A stretch of DNA of 20,464 bases, from positions 1 through 20,464 of the forward strand of contig DATKRK010000319.1 in assembly GCA_035532215.1 (NCBI GenBank), written 5' to 3'. The translations under genes were made by a program, and so were the position numbers. This stretch comes from JAICIG01 sp035532215. GTDB taxonomy: Bacteria > Planctomycetota > Planctomycetia > Pirellulales > JAICIG01. This document shows, piece after piece, positions 6,040 through 14,229 of the stretch; position 1 is the first letter of the stretch, and every line of letters starts with the position of its first letter. The notes beneath the pieces were generated by a model, which was given only the letters and a program-made list of their open reading frames with translations, did not search any database and was not told the origin of the DNA.

Positions 6040-7941
6040 CTATTTCACCCATGGCGCGAGTTTGCCTCCTTTGGCCTCTTCGACGATCCGTTGAACTTCA
6101 TCCGCCGGAATGGCCCAGCCGCTGGCGTCGGTCGTTTGGCCTACGGTAACGCCGACGACTCGCCCCGCGGTATCGACGATCGGCCCGCCGCACTCCGCCG
6201 TACTGACGGGCGGAGAATACTCGAGCGCGATGGGAAAATCGTCGCAACGCCAGGTCCTGTCCCAACTCCAATAGCCGATCTTGACCGCAGGCAACAAGGG
6301 CAATTCGAAAGACAGCGCCTTCCCGTCCCGAACGACGACGACGGGCACGACGTCGCCCGATAGTTTCCCTTCGACCGCCTTTGCGACGTCATCGTCCGAC
6401 GCGACGCGGCGCCCGGCAATCGAATGCAGACGGTCTCCTGGCAGGATGCCAACGGATTTGGGCAAACCACGGTGGGCGTTGATGATGTATTCGCCATCGT
6501 TGGCAATGCTGAAAATGGGCGGCCTGTCGGCTTTGATCCGGAGAGGAAGATCGTAGTTTGGTTCCTTAGGATTTTCCAGTGGACGAACCGCGACGCTCAC
6601 GACGCCGACGCTCAAGGGCAGACCATCTGGTCCAACCGGCAGCACGATTCGACCGACGGGCGGCGACTCGCCTTCCAGCCAAGCGACGGGACGCACCGAT
6701 TCAGGAGGAACTTGCACCACGGCCAAATCGAAAGCCATGTCGACGCCGACGATGTTCAAGTCGATGATGCGACCATCGGGCAATCGGCATCGCGGCCCGG
6801 GCGGCAGCACGCTGGCTTTGACGACGGCCAAGCCGTCTTCGTCGACCACTGTGCCGAGAGCGACGGGAACGGCGCCGTTGAGGATCGTGACCACGCTCTC
6901 GCGCAGCGGCGCCGTTACTGGTTCAAAGACCTTCTTGAAATTCCGGCTTTGGGTCCATTGATCGGGTCGCAACCGCACGGCGCCGCAAACCGCGGTAGTG
7001 TACCCGCGCGAACCCAGAGGAATGATTTCCCCGCGCTTCATCTGCTCCATGAGGACCGCGATGCGCGGAGCGCCGACGACCATCCAGTGGTGGCTCCACG
7101 CACCAGCGTTGCAGGCTTTTTCTCCAAACAGGCGGACATATAGTTCAAAGTTGCCGCCATTAACAATGCCGACCAGCCGCCCGGCGAGGTCAAAGAACGG
7201 TCCTCCCGAGTCGCCGCCGGCAACCCGGCAGTCGGTGACGAAACGATCATGTGTCGACAGAAGTACGCGTCCCAATCGCAAGGGGGCGAGACGATCTTGG
7301 CGAAACCCGCCCGGATGGCCCAGTTTTACCACCCAATCGCCGGCATCTACCATCGCGTCGGCATTGAATTCGACGAACGGATACGGCCCAGGTTCGGACA
7401 ACTGTACGAGTGACAGGTCGTCGTCGATGCTTGCGCCGAGGAGCTTTGCTTTGCGTTGGGTTCCGTCGGCAAAGATCACTAGCCCCTCTTCTCCAGGCAT
7501 GTGGTGCTTGCTCCAATCGCCGGTGTTGTCGTAAGGGAGATGGGTCACATGGAATTGCGAGAGCACCAAGCCATCGGCGCTGATCACGACTCCTGAAGCA
7601 GCGCTTTTGAGATGCGGACCGGACCGGGGCAGCGCCGCGTTAGAAGGGCTGAGCACCCCGACGACGGCAGGCTGAACTTGCGGCGTGAGTTCGATACACT
7701 TTGCCTCGATGGCGTTGAAGTCGGGCGGCTCGGCAGGCGAGAAGTCCGAGGCGTCGACCGTTGGCTCGACCGATTCCCAGAAATGAATGGAAAACGTTCT
7801 TTCGGCGGTCCCCGCCGGTGCAATCGCCAACGATGCGGGCAACAGATAGAGAACGGCCACGATCGCCAAGATCGCCGACAGGATTGCACAGATCACTGCC
7901 GGACGCGTGCGCGGTTGGTGGGTTTGTTCTTCGAGAGCCAT
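6040..7941 (-). CDS. Trypsin-like (S1C/HtrA-type) protease with PDZ domain and a second, Ser-to-Cys trypsin domain
   Basis: A 633-residue membrane-anchored or exported protein. A hydrophobic segment spans residues 14-41. Domain one (about 85-300) is a trypsin-like fold with His131 (LSQFHVTH), Asp175 (DDDLSLVQL) and Ser245 (AGGDSGGPFF), an apparently complete triad. Domain two (about 345-450 and 555-625) keeps Asp405 (FDLAVVQV) but has no His at the expected place (VVKASVL), and the nucleophile position is Cys584 (AECGGPIVD). A PDZ domain (about 475-548, GILPGDRLHSIAGRRV) lies between the two halves of domain two instead of at the C-terminus as in DegP. Likely periplasmic quality control or regulated proteolysis, by analogy with HtrA. 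The ATG at 7941 follows AAGGAA (7948-7953) by 6 bp. The open frame upstream to 8151 overlaps the DUF1501 gene and is not coding. Confidence 0.85.
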   Translation of the reverse strand: MALEEQTHQPRTRPAVICAILSAILAIVAVLYLLPASLAIAPAGTAERTFSIHFWESVEPTVDASDFSPAEPPDFNAIEAKCIELTPQVQPAVVGVLSPSNAALPRSGPHLKSAASGVVISADGLVLSQFHVTHLPYDNTGDWSKHHMPGEEGLVIFADGTQRKAKLLGASIDDDLSLVQLSEPGPYPFVEFNADAMVDAGDWVVKLGHPGGFRQDRLAPLRLGRVLLSTHDRFVTDCRVAGGDSGGPFFDLAGRLVGIVNGGNFELYVRLFGEKACNAGAWSHHWMVVGAPRIAVLMEQMKRGEIIPLGSRGYTTAVCGAVRLRPDQWTQSRNFKKVFEPVTAPLRESVVTILNGAVPVALGTVVDEDGLAVVKASVLPPGPRCRLPDGRIIDLNIVGVDMAFDLAVVQVPPESVRPVAWLEGESPPVGRIVLPVGPDGLPLSVGVVSVAVRPLENPKEPNYDLPLRIKADRPPIFSIANDGEYIINAHRGLPKSVGILPGDRLHSIAGRRVASDDDVAKAVEGKLSGDVVPVVVVRDGKALSFELPLLPAVKIGYWSWDRTWRCDDFPIALEYSPPVSTAECGGPIVDTAGRVVGVTVGQTTDASGWAIPADEVQRIVEEAKGGKLAPWVK

Positions 7942-8042
7942 TGGCGTTTCCTTGCGAGCGGGTATCTCAATCGCGCGAAACTGCACTATTGCTGGCGAAC
8001 CCCACCTCGAGTAACGCTGGACTTCGAACCTTAATCCTGCAC

Positions 8043-9404
8043 TTACGCCAGCGCTTCCTTCACCGGCGCCGCCTTCGGATCGACGACGCGAATCGGCCGG
8101 CCGACGTTGGAAATGTTCTGATGGCTGGCGTCGATCGCCAGCGCGCCGCAAATCGTGGCCAGCAGGTCGCCGACGGGAACCGGGCGATCTTCGACCGTCG
8201 TGCCGTCGGCGCTAGTCTTGCCGATGGCCTGCCCGCCGCGGACGCCGCCGCCGGCCAGCACGGCGCTCCAGGCGCCTGGGAAGTGGTCGCGGCCGCCGTT
8301 GGGGTTGATCTTCGGCGTGCGGCCGAACTCGCCCATCCAGACGATGGTGGTCGTATCGAGCAGTCCCCGTTCTGCCAACTCGCTCATCAACGTCGCCCAG
8401 GCCGGGTCGAGCACGCCGCTCAGACGCTTCACGCCGGCGAAGTTGTCGGCGTGCGTGTCCCAGCCCAGGCCTTGATTGCCGTCGACGCCGGCCAACGAGA
8501 CCTCGATGAACGGCACGCGGCGCTCCACCAGCCGCCGGGCGAGCAAGCAGCCCTGACCGAAGCGGTTGCGGCCGTAAGCGTCGCGCACTTTGTCCGGCTC
8601 TTGGTCCAGATCGAAGGCTTTGCCGGCCGCGCTGCGCATCAACCGCACGGCCCGCTCGTAGGCCACGCGGTGCCCGATGGCCGAGGCCGCGGCGTGCTGG
8701 CTGATGAAGCGCTCGTTGAGCGAGCCGAGCAGGTTCAAACGCGCGTCGACCGTGGCGTCGTCGACCGCCTTGGGCGGTTCGAGATCGGCGACCTTGAGAT
8801 CGTAAGCTTGCTGGCCCTCGCCGCCGCCGGCCAGACCGTCGCCGACCAACAGCGGGTCGTATTCCGAGCCCAAAAAGCCCGAACTGTAGGCCGCCGGGCT
8901 GAACGAGCGATAGGGCGCGATGCTGACGAAGTTCGGCAGTTCGGCGTCCGCGCGGCCGAGTTCCTTGGCCACCAGCGAGCCGAGCGTCGGGTAGCGGATC
9001 GGCCCCTGCGGCAAATAGCCGTTGCGCATCAGGTAGGTGGCGCGGCTATGGTCGCCTTCCTTGGTGCTCATCGAGCGGATCACCGCCAGCCGCTGGCCGT
9101 GCTTGGCCAACTGCGGCAGATGTTCCGAGATTTTCAAACCCGGCGCCGCGGTCTCGATCTCTTTGAACTGCCCGCCGTTGGGATGTCCGGGCTTTAAATC
9201 GAAGGTATCCATCTGGCTTGGTCCGCCGCTCATCCAGAGCAGGATGCACGAGCGGCCGCGCGGAAGCGCCGGCGCCGCCTCGTCGGCCAGCGCCTTGAAC
9301 CAGGGCGACATCGAGCCGGCGATCACCCCCGCGGTCGACCATTGCATCCATTGGCGACGAGAGAGCGAACCGCGATCACGCGAGAAGATGAGTGGCGGAC
9401 GCAT
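8043..9404 (-). CDS. DUF1501 domain protein with twin-arginine signal
   Basis: A 453-residue DUF1501 protein, a sulfatase/alkaline-phosphatase-like fold family greatly expanded in planctomycetes and of unknown substrate. The N-terminus has a twin-arginine motif (LSRRQWMQWSTAG, R16-R17) followed by a hydrophobic stretch, so export in folded form by Tat is likely. Family motifs include ILLWMSGGPSQMDTFDLKP, KEGDHSRATYLMRNG, GLGWDTHADNF and VWMGEFGRTPKIN followed by GGRDHFP, which supply the His and Asp residues typical of the fold. The C-terminus has the usual block ending IRVVDPKAAP. It lies 89 bp downstream of the DUF1549/DUF1553 gene on the same strand; the pair is the standard planctomycete arrangement, and the two products probably act on one substrate. 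AAGGAA lies upstream of the ATG at 9404. Confidence 0.93.
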   Translation of the reverse strand: MRPPLIFSRDRGSLSRRQWMQWSTAGVIAGSMSPWFKALADEAAPALPRGRSCILLWMSGGPSQMDTFDLKPGHPNGGQFKEIETAAPGLKISEHLPQLAKHGQRLAVIRSMSTKEGDHSRATYLMRNGYLPQGPIRYPTLGSLVAKELGRADAELPNFVSIAPYRSFSPAAYSSGFLGSEYDPLLVGDGLAGGGEGQQAYDLKVADLEPPKAVDDATVDARLNLLGSLNERFISQHAAASAIGHRVAYERAVRLMRSAAGKAFDLDQEPDKVRDAYGRNRFGQGCLLARRLVERRVPFIEVSLAGVDGNQGLGWDTHADNFAGVKRLSGVLDPAWATLMSELAERGLLDTTTIVWMGEFGRTPKINPNGGRDHFPGAWSAVLAGGGVRGGQAIGKTSADGTTVEDRPVPVGDLLATICGALAIDASHQNISNVGRPIRVVDPKAAPVKEALA

Positions 9405-9465
9405 GGCGAGGGTTCCTTATCTTTATCAAATCTTTGTGAGCGATGTTGGCGTGCGTTCAACTCAT

Positions 9466-9482
9466 TCCCTCTCCCAGAGGGA
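9466..9482. repeat. Short GC-rich hairpin between DUF1549 and DUF1501 genes
   Basis: TCCCTCT (9466-9472) pairs with AGAGGGA (9476-9482) around a CCC loop. It lies 11 bp past the DUF1549/DUF1553 stop, in transcription order, within the 89-bp gap. No T-tract follows on the minus strand, so it may stabilise the upstream message or be a fragment of a dispersed repeat. Confidence 0.4.
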
Positions 9483-9493
9483 GAGAGAGCGAT

Positions 9494-11242
9494 TCAATGA
9501 TTCAAAATGAACTCCGCACTGTTGAGCAATGCCCAGAAAATATCAGCCAGAGCCCGCTTCTCGCCGACCTTGGCGCCCCGCTCGGCGAGGAAGTCCAGCA
9601 TCAGCTTTTGTTCGGCTTCGCCGGGAAAGCGGCCGAGCGCGGCGAGATACAGCGTCTCGACGCGCGCGGCGGAATCGAGAAACGGCATTTCCGCCACGGC
9701 CGACAACAACTCGCTGCGCTCGAGGCTCGTGGCGTCGGAGACCAGCGCCCCGTTCATCAGCGACAGCGCCTGCAAGATCGAGGTCTGCGATTCGCTGCGC
9801 CGCGAGGTTTGATCGGCGAACAGCGATTTCAGCCGGGCCTGCGCCGTGTCGTCGATCTGCAAGACGTTGGCCTGCGCCTGGCTGGTCGCATCGCGAAAGC
9901 CGGTGGCCTGCACCAGGCTGTCGTAGAGTTGCTCGGGCGACATTCGCCGCAGCGGCATGCGGGCGAACAATCGCGAATCGTCCTGGCCGGCGCCGCCCGA
10001 TTGCGACGAAAGCTGGTAGGCCCGCGTGGCGGTGATGGCGCGAACGAGATACTTGATGTCGTATTGGCGATAGGCGAACTGCGCGGCGATTTCGTCGAAC
10101 AACTCGGCATGACTGGCTGGGTTCGCCTCGTCCAGATCGTCTACCGGGTCGACGAAGCCGCGGCCCAGAAAGTGTTCCCACAGGCGGTTGACCAGCGCGC
10201 GGGCGAAATACGGATTGTCGCGACTGGTCAGCCAGCGCGCCAGCGGCAGCCGCGAATCTTCGCCGGCTCGGAACTCCGGCGCCGTGCCATCGAGAAACCT
10301 CGCTTCAGCGATTAAGTCGGTATCGGGGATTTGGATCGCCAGCTTGCCCTCGGCGCTAGCAACCAGCCCGACCGGCTGGAGCGTCTCGGCATCGGCATCA
10401 TTGGGATCGACCGGCGGCTGCGCCTGGGCCACGACGCTCGAACCGCTGAAGAACGCCGCCAACGCCCAGAATTCCTGCCGCTTCCAGCGAGCAAACGGGT
10501 GATCGTGGCACTGCGCGCATTGCACTTGCGTGCCGAGAAAGATCCGCGAGGCATTGGCCGCCAGATTCTCGGGCTTGTATTCGTTGACTTGGAAAAAGGC
10601 CAAGGGACTCGGCGCGGCGCTGGCGGGCTGCGCAACTCCCAGCGCCGCGGGCGCCATCGCCGCGGGGGTGAGCAATTCCAACACGAGCCGATCGTAGGGC
10701 GTGTCCTCGGCGAACCGCAGCCGCAGCCAGGCTTCCAGCGGCGGCGCCAAGGCGCGCGTCTCGGCGCTGGTGTTGGCGCCCGGCAACAGTAGTTCGCGCC
10801 ACAAGTTGGCGAAATGATTGGCATAACCGCCGCGGGCCAGGAGACTTTCGACAAGACGGCTGCGCTTGTCGGGCGAACGATCGCCGAGGAATGCCCGCAC
10901 CTCGGAGGCGGCCGGAATCTTGCCGATGATGTCGAGGCTCGCGCGGCGCAGAAACTCAGCATCGTCGGCCGGCGGCGCGGGCGCGACCCCTTCAGCTTGC
11001 CACGCGGCGGCCAACACCGCGTCGATGCGGGCCGCCAATTCCAAGGGGGAAAGATCACGCGCCGCTTTCGTCTTGGCTGTTTCCGCGGCGTTCGAAGCTG
11101 AAGCCGCGCCAGCCGTTGCCAGAGCCCAGACCAGAGCTGAGATCAATGCGCCAGCAACCCAGGATGCCGATGCGCCCATCGATGCGCCCATCGATGCGGT
11201 TGCCTGGCGATTCCGCCCTTCCACGCGTCCCGCCTTCGACAT
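9494..11242 (-). CDS. DUF1549 and DUF1553 domain protein with CxxCH motif
   Basis: A 582-residue exported protein of the planctomycete DUF1549/DUF1553 type, often called PSCyt2-PSD1. The signal region has a long polar start and a hydrophobic core (WVAGALISALVWALATAGA, about residues 28-46). DUF1549 spans roughly 64-265 with FLRRASLDIIGKIP and the CAQCHDHPF motif (C242, C245, H246), a haem c-type or metal-binding signature. DUF1553 spans about 325-575 with LARWLTSRDNPYFARALVNRLW and the C-terminal block ending FWALLNSAEFILNH. No separate N-terminal cytochrome-like PSCyt1 domain is present, so this is a short form. The reaction is unknown. It is the first gene of the minus block, followed by the DUF1501 partner. 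ATG 11242 follows AAGGAG (11249-11254) by 6 bp; the frame continues open to 11497 without coding character. A 12-bp tandem duplication (11169-11192) encodes MGASMGAS. Confidence 0.93.
   Translation of the reverse strand: MSKAGRVEGRNRQATASMGASMGASASWVAGALISALVWALATAGAASASNAAETAKTKAARDLSPLELAARIDAVLAAAWQAEGVAPAPPADDAEFLRRASLDIIGKIPAASEVRAFLGDRSPDKRSRLVESLLARGGYANHFANLWRELLLPGANTSAETRALAPPLEAWLRLRFAEDTPYDRLVLELLTPAAMAPAALGVAQPASAAPSPLAFFQVNEYKPENLAANASRIFLGTQVQCAQCHDHPFARWKRQEFWALAAFFSGSSVVAQAQPPVDPNDADAETLQPVGLVASAEGKLAIQIPDTDLIAEARFLDGTAPEFRAGEDSRLPLARWLTSRDNPYFARALVNRLWEHFLGRGFVDPVDDLDEANPASHAELFDEIAAQFAYRQYDIKYLVRAITATRAYQLSSQSGGAGQDDSRLFARMPLRRMSPEQLYDSLVQATGFRDATSQAQANVLQIDDTAQARLKSLFADQTSRRSESQTSILQALSLMNGALVSDATSLERSELLSAVAEMPFLDSAARVETLYLAALGRFPGEAEQKLMLDFLAERGAKVGEKRALADIFWALLNSAEFILNH
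11169..11192. repeat. 12-bp tandem duplication inside the DUF1549 signal region
   Basis: GATGCGCCCATC occurs twice head to tail, with a further GATGCG after it. On the minus strand it encodes the duplicated MGAS before the signal hydrophobic core, a likely replication-slippage product. Confidence 0.7.
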
Positions 11243-11576
11243 GGGACTCTCCTTGCTGCGAGCATTGAGATGCGCTTTGAATGTAGCTGGGTTCACCCCG
11301 GCTCGGCAAGCTTTTCTCGCAAAGATCTCTCGCAAATGCGCCTGGGTTTTTGGCGATTCTTTTGCATGTTTTCCAGACGGACGCGGAATCTGCTTGATCT
11401 TGCCAGAACGCTGGCTTCTAATCGCAAAAGAAGTCGCGGAAGGATCCCAATTTCTCGCGCGCCGAGACGAATGGGCTCGCGGGAACCCCGTCTGCAATGT
11501 CTCTCAGTCTCGAAAGTCTCTTGGTCTCGAAGGTCTGTTGCGTCGTCGTTCGACGAGCGAATTCGGCAAGGAACGA
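11243..11576. other. Divergent intergenic region (334 bp) with possible operator elements
   Basis: The gap separates the start of the minus-strand DUF1549 gene from the start of the plus-strand propeller gene, so promoters for both must lie here. No confident -35/-10 pair was recognised. Two near-identical 13-mers lie 17 bp apart, GTCTCGAAAGTCT (11507-11519) and GTCTCGAAGGTCT (11524-11536), followed by a 14-bp palindrome TCGTCG-TT-CGACGA (11543-11556). Their position 20-70 bp before the propeller start would suit a regulator site, but that is inference. No small gene was supported. Confidence 0.45.
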
Positions 11577-13670
11577 ATGTCGATGGTCCATGAGCGGAAC
11601 GAGAAGGCCGTTTTTCTCGGGCGTCTTGCGGCGTGGCTCGCGTGCGCGCTGGGTTGGACGAGCATTGCCGCCGCCCAGGTTGTGATGGTCGCCTCGCCTT
11701 ATGGCGGCGCCAATCCAAACGATCCCAAGCGGCCGTTCAACTTGCCGGCGCAAAAGACCGAGATTTCGGAAGCGCTAGCCGAGTTTCATCGTCTCAGCGA
11801 GCGCGGCGCCTGGGAGCGGGCCTTCAAGGAATTGGAAAAAGTGCAGCAGGCGCCGCCTAGCGCGCTGGCGCCTCGTAGCGACGGAATGTGGATGCCGACG
11901 CGCCGCTTGATTCGCCAGGCCTTGGCCGAATTGCCGCCCGGCGGCAAGCAAGCCTACCGGCTGTTCCACGACGCCGACGCCAAAGTCTTGCTCGACGGGG
12001 CGCAAGGCAAAGAAGAAATCGAAAAGCTCACGAAAATCTTCGACGACTTTTTCGTCACCGCTTCGGGCGATGCGGCGGCCGACCGGTTGGGCGACCTGTA
12101 TTTCGAGCAAGGCGAAATGGGCAAGGCCGCCGAGTGCTGGCAGGCGGTGGTCGACTTTTGCCCGGAGACTGCGATTCCGCGCGTGCGGCTGCTGGTGAAG
12201 ACGGCCATTGCCTTGGCCCGCGCCGAGCGTTGGAGCGAGTTCGAGGAACTTCGGCGGCAAGTTCGCGAGCGGTACGCCGGCGAGAGCGTCGTGCTCGGCG
12301 GCCGGCAACTTCCGGCGAGCCAGCGCTTGGATGAATTGGCGGCCGTGTACGCGAAAGCCTCGCCAGCGTCGACCGCTGTGGCGTCAACTGCCGGCGAAAG
12401 CGATCTGGCGCTGCCCGAGGGGGACTCGCTGCGCTGGCAATTCCGGCTGTTCAATGCGCAGCAAGCGCAAATGCTTTCGCAAGCCGGCCAAAATTGGGGC
12501 TGGCAAGCGCAATTCCCGGTGCGCGAGATGGCGCCGGCCGCCGTGATGGACGACCAACGCGCGTACCTGAACGTGATGGGCTACATGATGGCCGTCGATC
12601 TGAAGACGGGCAAGCTACTCTGGCGCAGCGCAAAACTGCACGAATTGCCGCAAAAGGTGCAGCAGAACCAATATCACTTTCCCGAGCAGTATTCGCTGGC
12701 GCTGGACCGGGGCGTGTTGTGGGGCGTCACGCGCGACGTGACCCAGATCGGCCAGCACGGCCAGAACTTCCGCCTGGCGCGCTGGGACGCCGCCACGGGC
12801 AAGCCCGGCTGGACCTCGCAGAGCGCGAGCGGACTGCAAAACTGGAACATGATGGGACGGCCGCTGCCCGCCGGCGACCGGGTCTACATTGCCGCGGGCA
12901 AGCAAGGGCAAGGCGCCGAACTGCACTTGCTGGCCGTGGCCGCCGCCGACGGCAAGCTGCTCTGGTCGACGCACCTCGGCACGCACCAGGCCGATCAGGG
13001 CCAAATGTTCTATCGCCGCACGTCGCAGCCCTCGCTGGCGCTGAACGCCGGGCGGGTGCTGGTCGACACGCACGCCGGCGCGCTGACAGCGGTCGACGTT
13101 CGCGACGGCTCGATCGACTGGGGCATGATTTACGATTCGCAGATGCCCGATACCAACTATTGGTACAACCAGCCGCGCGTGTTGGAAACGGTCGGGGCGC
13201 CGCAGATCGTCGACAATGTCCTGTACTTCAAAGGCATGCGTTCGGCGAGACTGTACGCCATCGACCTTGCCTTGCCCAAGCTGCTCTGGAAACGGCCGGT
13301 CGGCGAATCGTCGATGTTGATCGGCGTCGACGGCGAAAACCTTTATCTGGGCGGGGAAGAAGTTTTGGCCATCGATCTGAAATCGCAAAGGCTCCGCTGG
13401 GCCACGCGGCTGCCGATCGGCACCGGTTGGATCAAACCGGTTTTGACCAAGCGCTACGTCTATCAATTCACGCCCCGCGGCGTGTTCGAACTCGACAAGC
13501 GCACCGGCGACACGGCCCGGCTGTTTCGCGGCGCCGATCTCGACTCGCTGGGCGGGCAGTTGCTCGTGACCGAGGACTCGCTGATCACGGTCTCGAATCT
13601 CGCCGTGACTTGCTACCCGATGAAATCGCCGATCGGAACTAAACCGCCGACTCTGTCTCGGAGTCAATAG
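11577..13670 (+). CDS. Secreted PQQ-like beta-propeller protein with helical N-terminal region
   Basis: A 697-residue exported protein. A signal peptide covers about 1-33 (LAAWLACALGWTSIAAAQ). Residues about 58-280 are helical and TPR-like (EFHRLSERGAWERAFKELEK; LGDLYFEQGEMGKAAECWQAVV). Residues about 310-690 are PQQ-like/outer-membrane BamB-like blades with repeated units such as MMAVDLKTGKLLWRS, LAVAAADGKLLWSTHL, LTAVDVRDGSIDWGM, LYAIDLALPKLLWKRP and VLAIDLKSQRLRWATR. Such folds serve as protein-binding platforms; the residues that bind PQQ and calcium in dehydrogenases were not seen, so no enzyme activity is proposed. Start choice is between ATG 11577 (AAGGA 4-5 bp upstream) and ATG 11583 (10 bp); the difference is two residues. 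The open frame extending upstream to 10866 is antisense to the DUF1549 gene and is not coding. Confidence 0.85.
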   Translation: MSMVHERNEKAVFLGRLAAWLACALGWTSIAAAQVVMVASPYGGANPNDPKRPFNLPAQKTEISEALAEFHRLSERGAWERAFKELEKVQQAPPSALAPRSDGMWMPTRRLIRQALAELPPGGKQAYRLFHDADAKVLLDGAQGKEEIEKLTKIFDDFFVTASGDAAADRLGDLYFEQGEMGKAAECWQAVVDFCPETAIPRVRLLVKTAIALARAERWSEFEELRRQVRERYAGESVVLGGRQLPASQRLDELAAVYAKASPASTAVASTAGESDLALPEGDSLRWQFRLFNAQQAQMLSQAGQNWGWQAQFPVREMAPAAVMDDQRAYLNVMGYMMAVDLKTGKLLWRSAKLHELPQKVQQNQYHFPEQYSLALDRGVLWGVTRDVTQIGQHGQNFRLARWDAATGKPGWTSQSASGLQNWNMMGRPLPAGDRVYIAAGKQGQGAELHLLAVAAADGKLLWSTHLGTHQADQGQMFYRRTSQPSLALNAGRVLVDTHAGALTAVDVRDGSIDWGMIYDSQMPDTNYWYNQPRVLETVGAPQIVDNVLYFKGMRSARLYAIDLALPKLLWKRPVGESSMLIGVDGENLYLGGEEVLAIDLKSQRLRWATRLPIGTGWIKPVLTKRYVYQFTPRGVFELDKRTGDTARLFRGADLDSLGGQLLVTEDSLITVSNLAVTCYPMKSPIGTKPPTLSRSQ

Positions 13671-13699
13671 CCTTTCGACATGTACCGCCTGTTAGGGGC

Positions 13700-14174
13700 T
13701 CACGCGGAGACGCGGAGTCGCGGAGGAGAGAAGCTGGGAGCAGGGGAGAAGGAAATATGAAGTTCGAAGTCGATGAGATTACGGGCGAAATTGTCGATGC
13801 GGCATATAAGCTCCATGTCGGGCTTGGGCCGGGATTGCTGGAATCGGTTTATGAGGTGGTGCTCGAACGGGAGCTTCAGCACCGTGGCCTGCAAGTCGAG
13901 CGGCAAAAGGCAATATCATTCGAATACGACGGGTTGCAGTTCGACGAGTCGCTTCGCGTAGATTTGCTCGTAGAATCTTTGATCGTCGTTGAGCTGAAAA
14001 GTGTCGAGCAACTCGCCCCAGTCCACTCGAAGCAAGTTCTCACCTACCTGCGGTTACTAAGACTCCCTGTCGGTCTCTTGATGAATTTTGGCGCGCCAAC
14101 CTTGAAGGAGGGCTTGCATCGCATCGTCAACAACTACTCCCCATCTCCCTCCGCGTCTCCGCGGCTCCGCGTGA
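13700..14174. mobile_element. GxxExxY cassette bounded by inverted repeats
   Basis: Bases 13700-13723 match the reverse complement of 14151-14174 at 22 of 24 positions, and the less conserved bases just inside also resemble each other (purine-rich AGGGAGA-type tracts). Between them lies almost only the GxxExxY gene, whose stop falls beyond the right repeat. The layout suggests a small unit moved by recombination or an unknown mechanism; no transposase is inside. Target-site duplication was not identified. Confidence 0.6.
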
Positions 14175-14218
14175 ACCATCCCCGCCCTGCCGACCACGAT
14201 TTGCCTAGCTTCTATTAG
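13757..14218 (+). CDS. GxxExxY family protein (PD-(D/E)XK nuclease-like fold)
   Basis: A 153-residue member of the GxxExxY family, named for GPGLLESVYE here (residues about 24-33). The fold belongs to the PD-(D/E)XK superfamily: the Asp lies in RVDLLVE and the E-x-K in VVELKS (about residues 68-82), and the conserved ending LLMNFGAPTLKEGLHRIVNN follows. Function is not established; a small nucleic-acid-acting protein is inferred. Family proteins are about 125 residues, so the last ~26 residues (from YSPSPSASPRLRVN) are an extension read out of the right inverted repeat. The gene stands between the propeller gene and the SIMPL operon, isolated by repeats, which suggests acquisition and not operon membership. 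The ATG at 13757 follows a GAGAAGGA-type purine run by only a few bases. Confidence 0.9.
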   Translation: MKFEVDEITGEIVDAAYKLHVGLGPGLLESVYEVVLERELQHRGLQVERQKAISFEYDGLQFDESLRVDLLVESLIVVELKSVEQLAPVHSKQVLTYLRLLRLPVGLLMNFGAPTLKEGLHRIVNNYSPSPSASPRLRVNHPRPADHDLPSFY

Positions 14219-14229
14219 GACATGCCGCC

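Noticed and set aside
5783..6052. N-terminal 90-residue extension of the EF-hand protein
   Set aside because: It would be translated from the palindrome and the end of the upstream gene, and the signal peptide starts at 5782.
7942..8151. N-terminal 70-residue extension of the protease
   Set aside because: It overlaps the DUF1501 gene end; a ribosome-binding site and membrane segment favour ATG 7941.
7761..9197. Plus-strand open frame of 478 codons
   Set aside because: It is antisense to the DUF1501 gene and the protease start and has no recognisable domain.
242..9410. CAQCH (in 9494-11242) and similar motifs as signs of a true c-type cytochrome chain in the window
   Set aside because: Only the single DUF1549 CxxCH motif exists; no cytochrome maturation or electron-transfer gene is nearby.
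10866..11576. Upstream 237-codon extension of the propeller protein
   Set aside because: It is antisense to the DUF1549 gene; the signal peptide begins at 11577.
12615..13667. Minus-strand open frame of 350 codons
   Set aside because: It is the antisense of the propeller blades.
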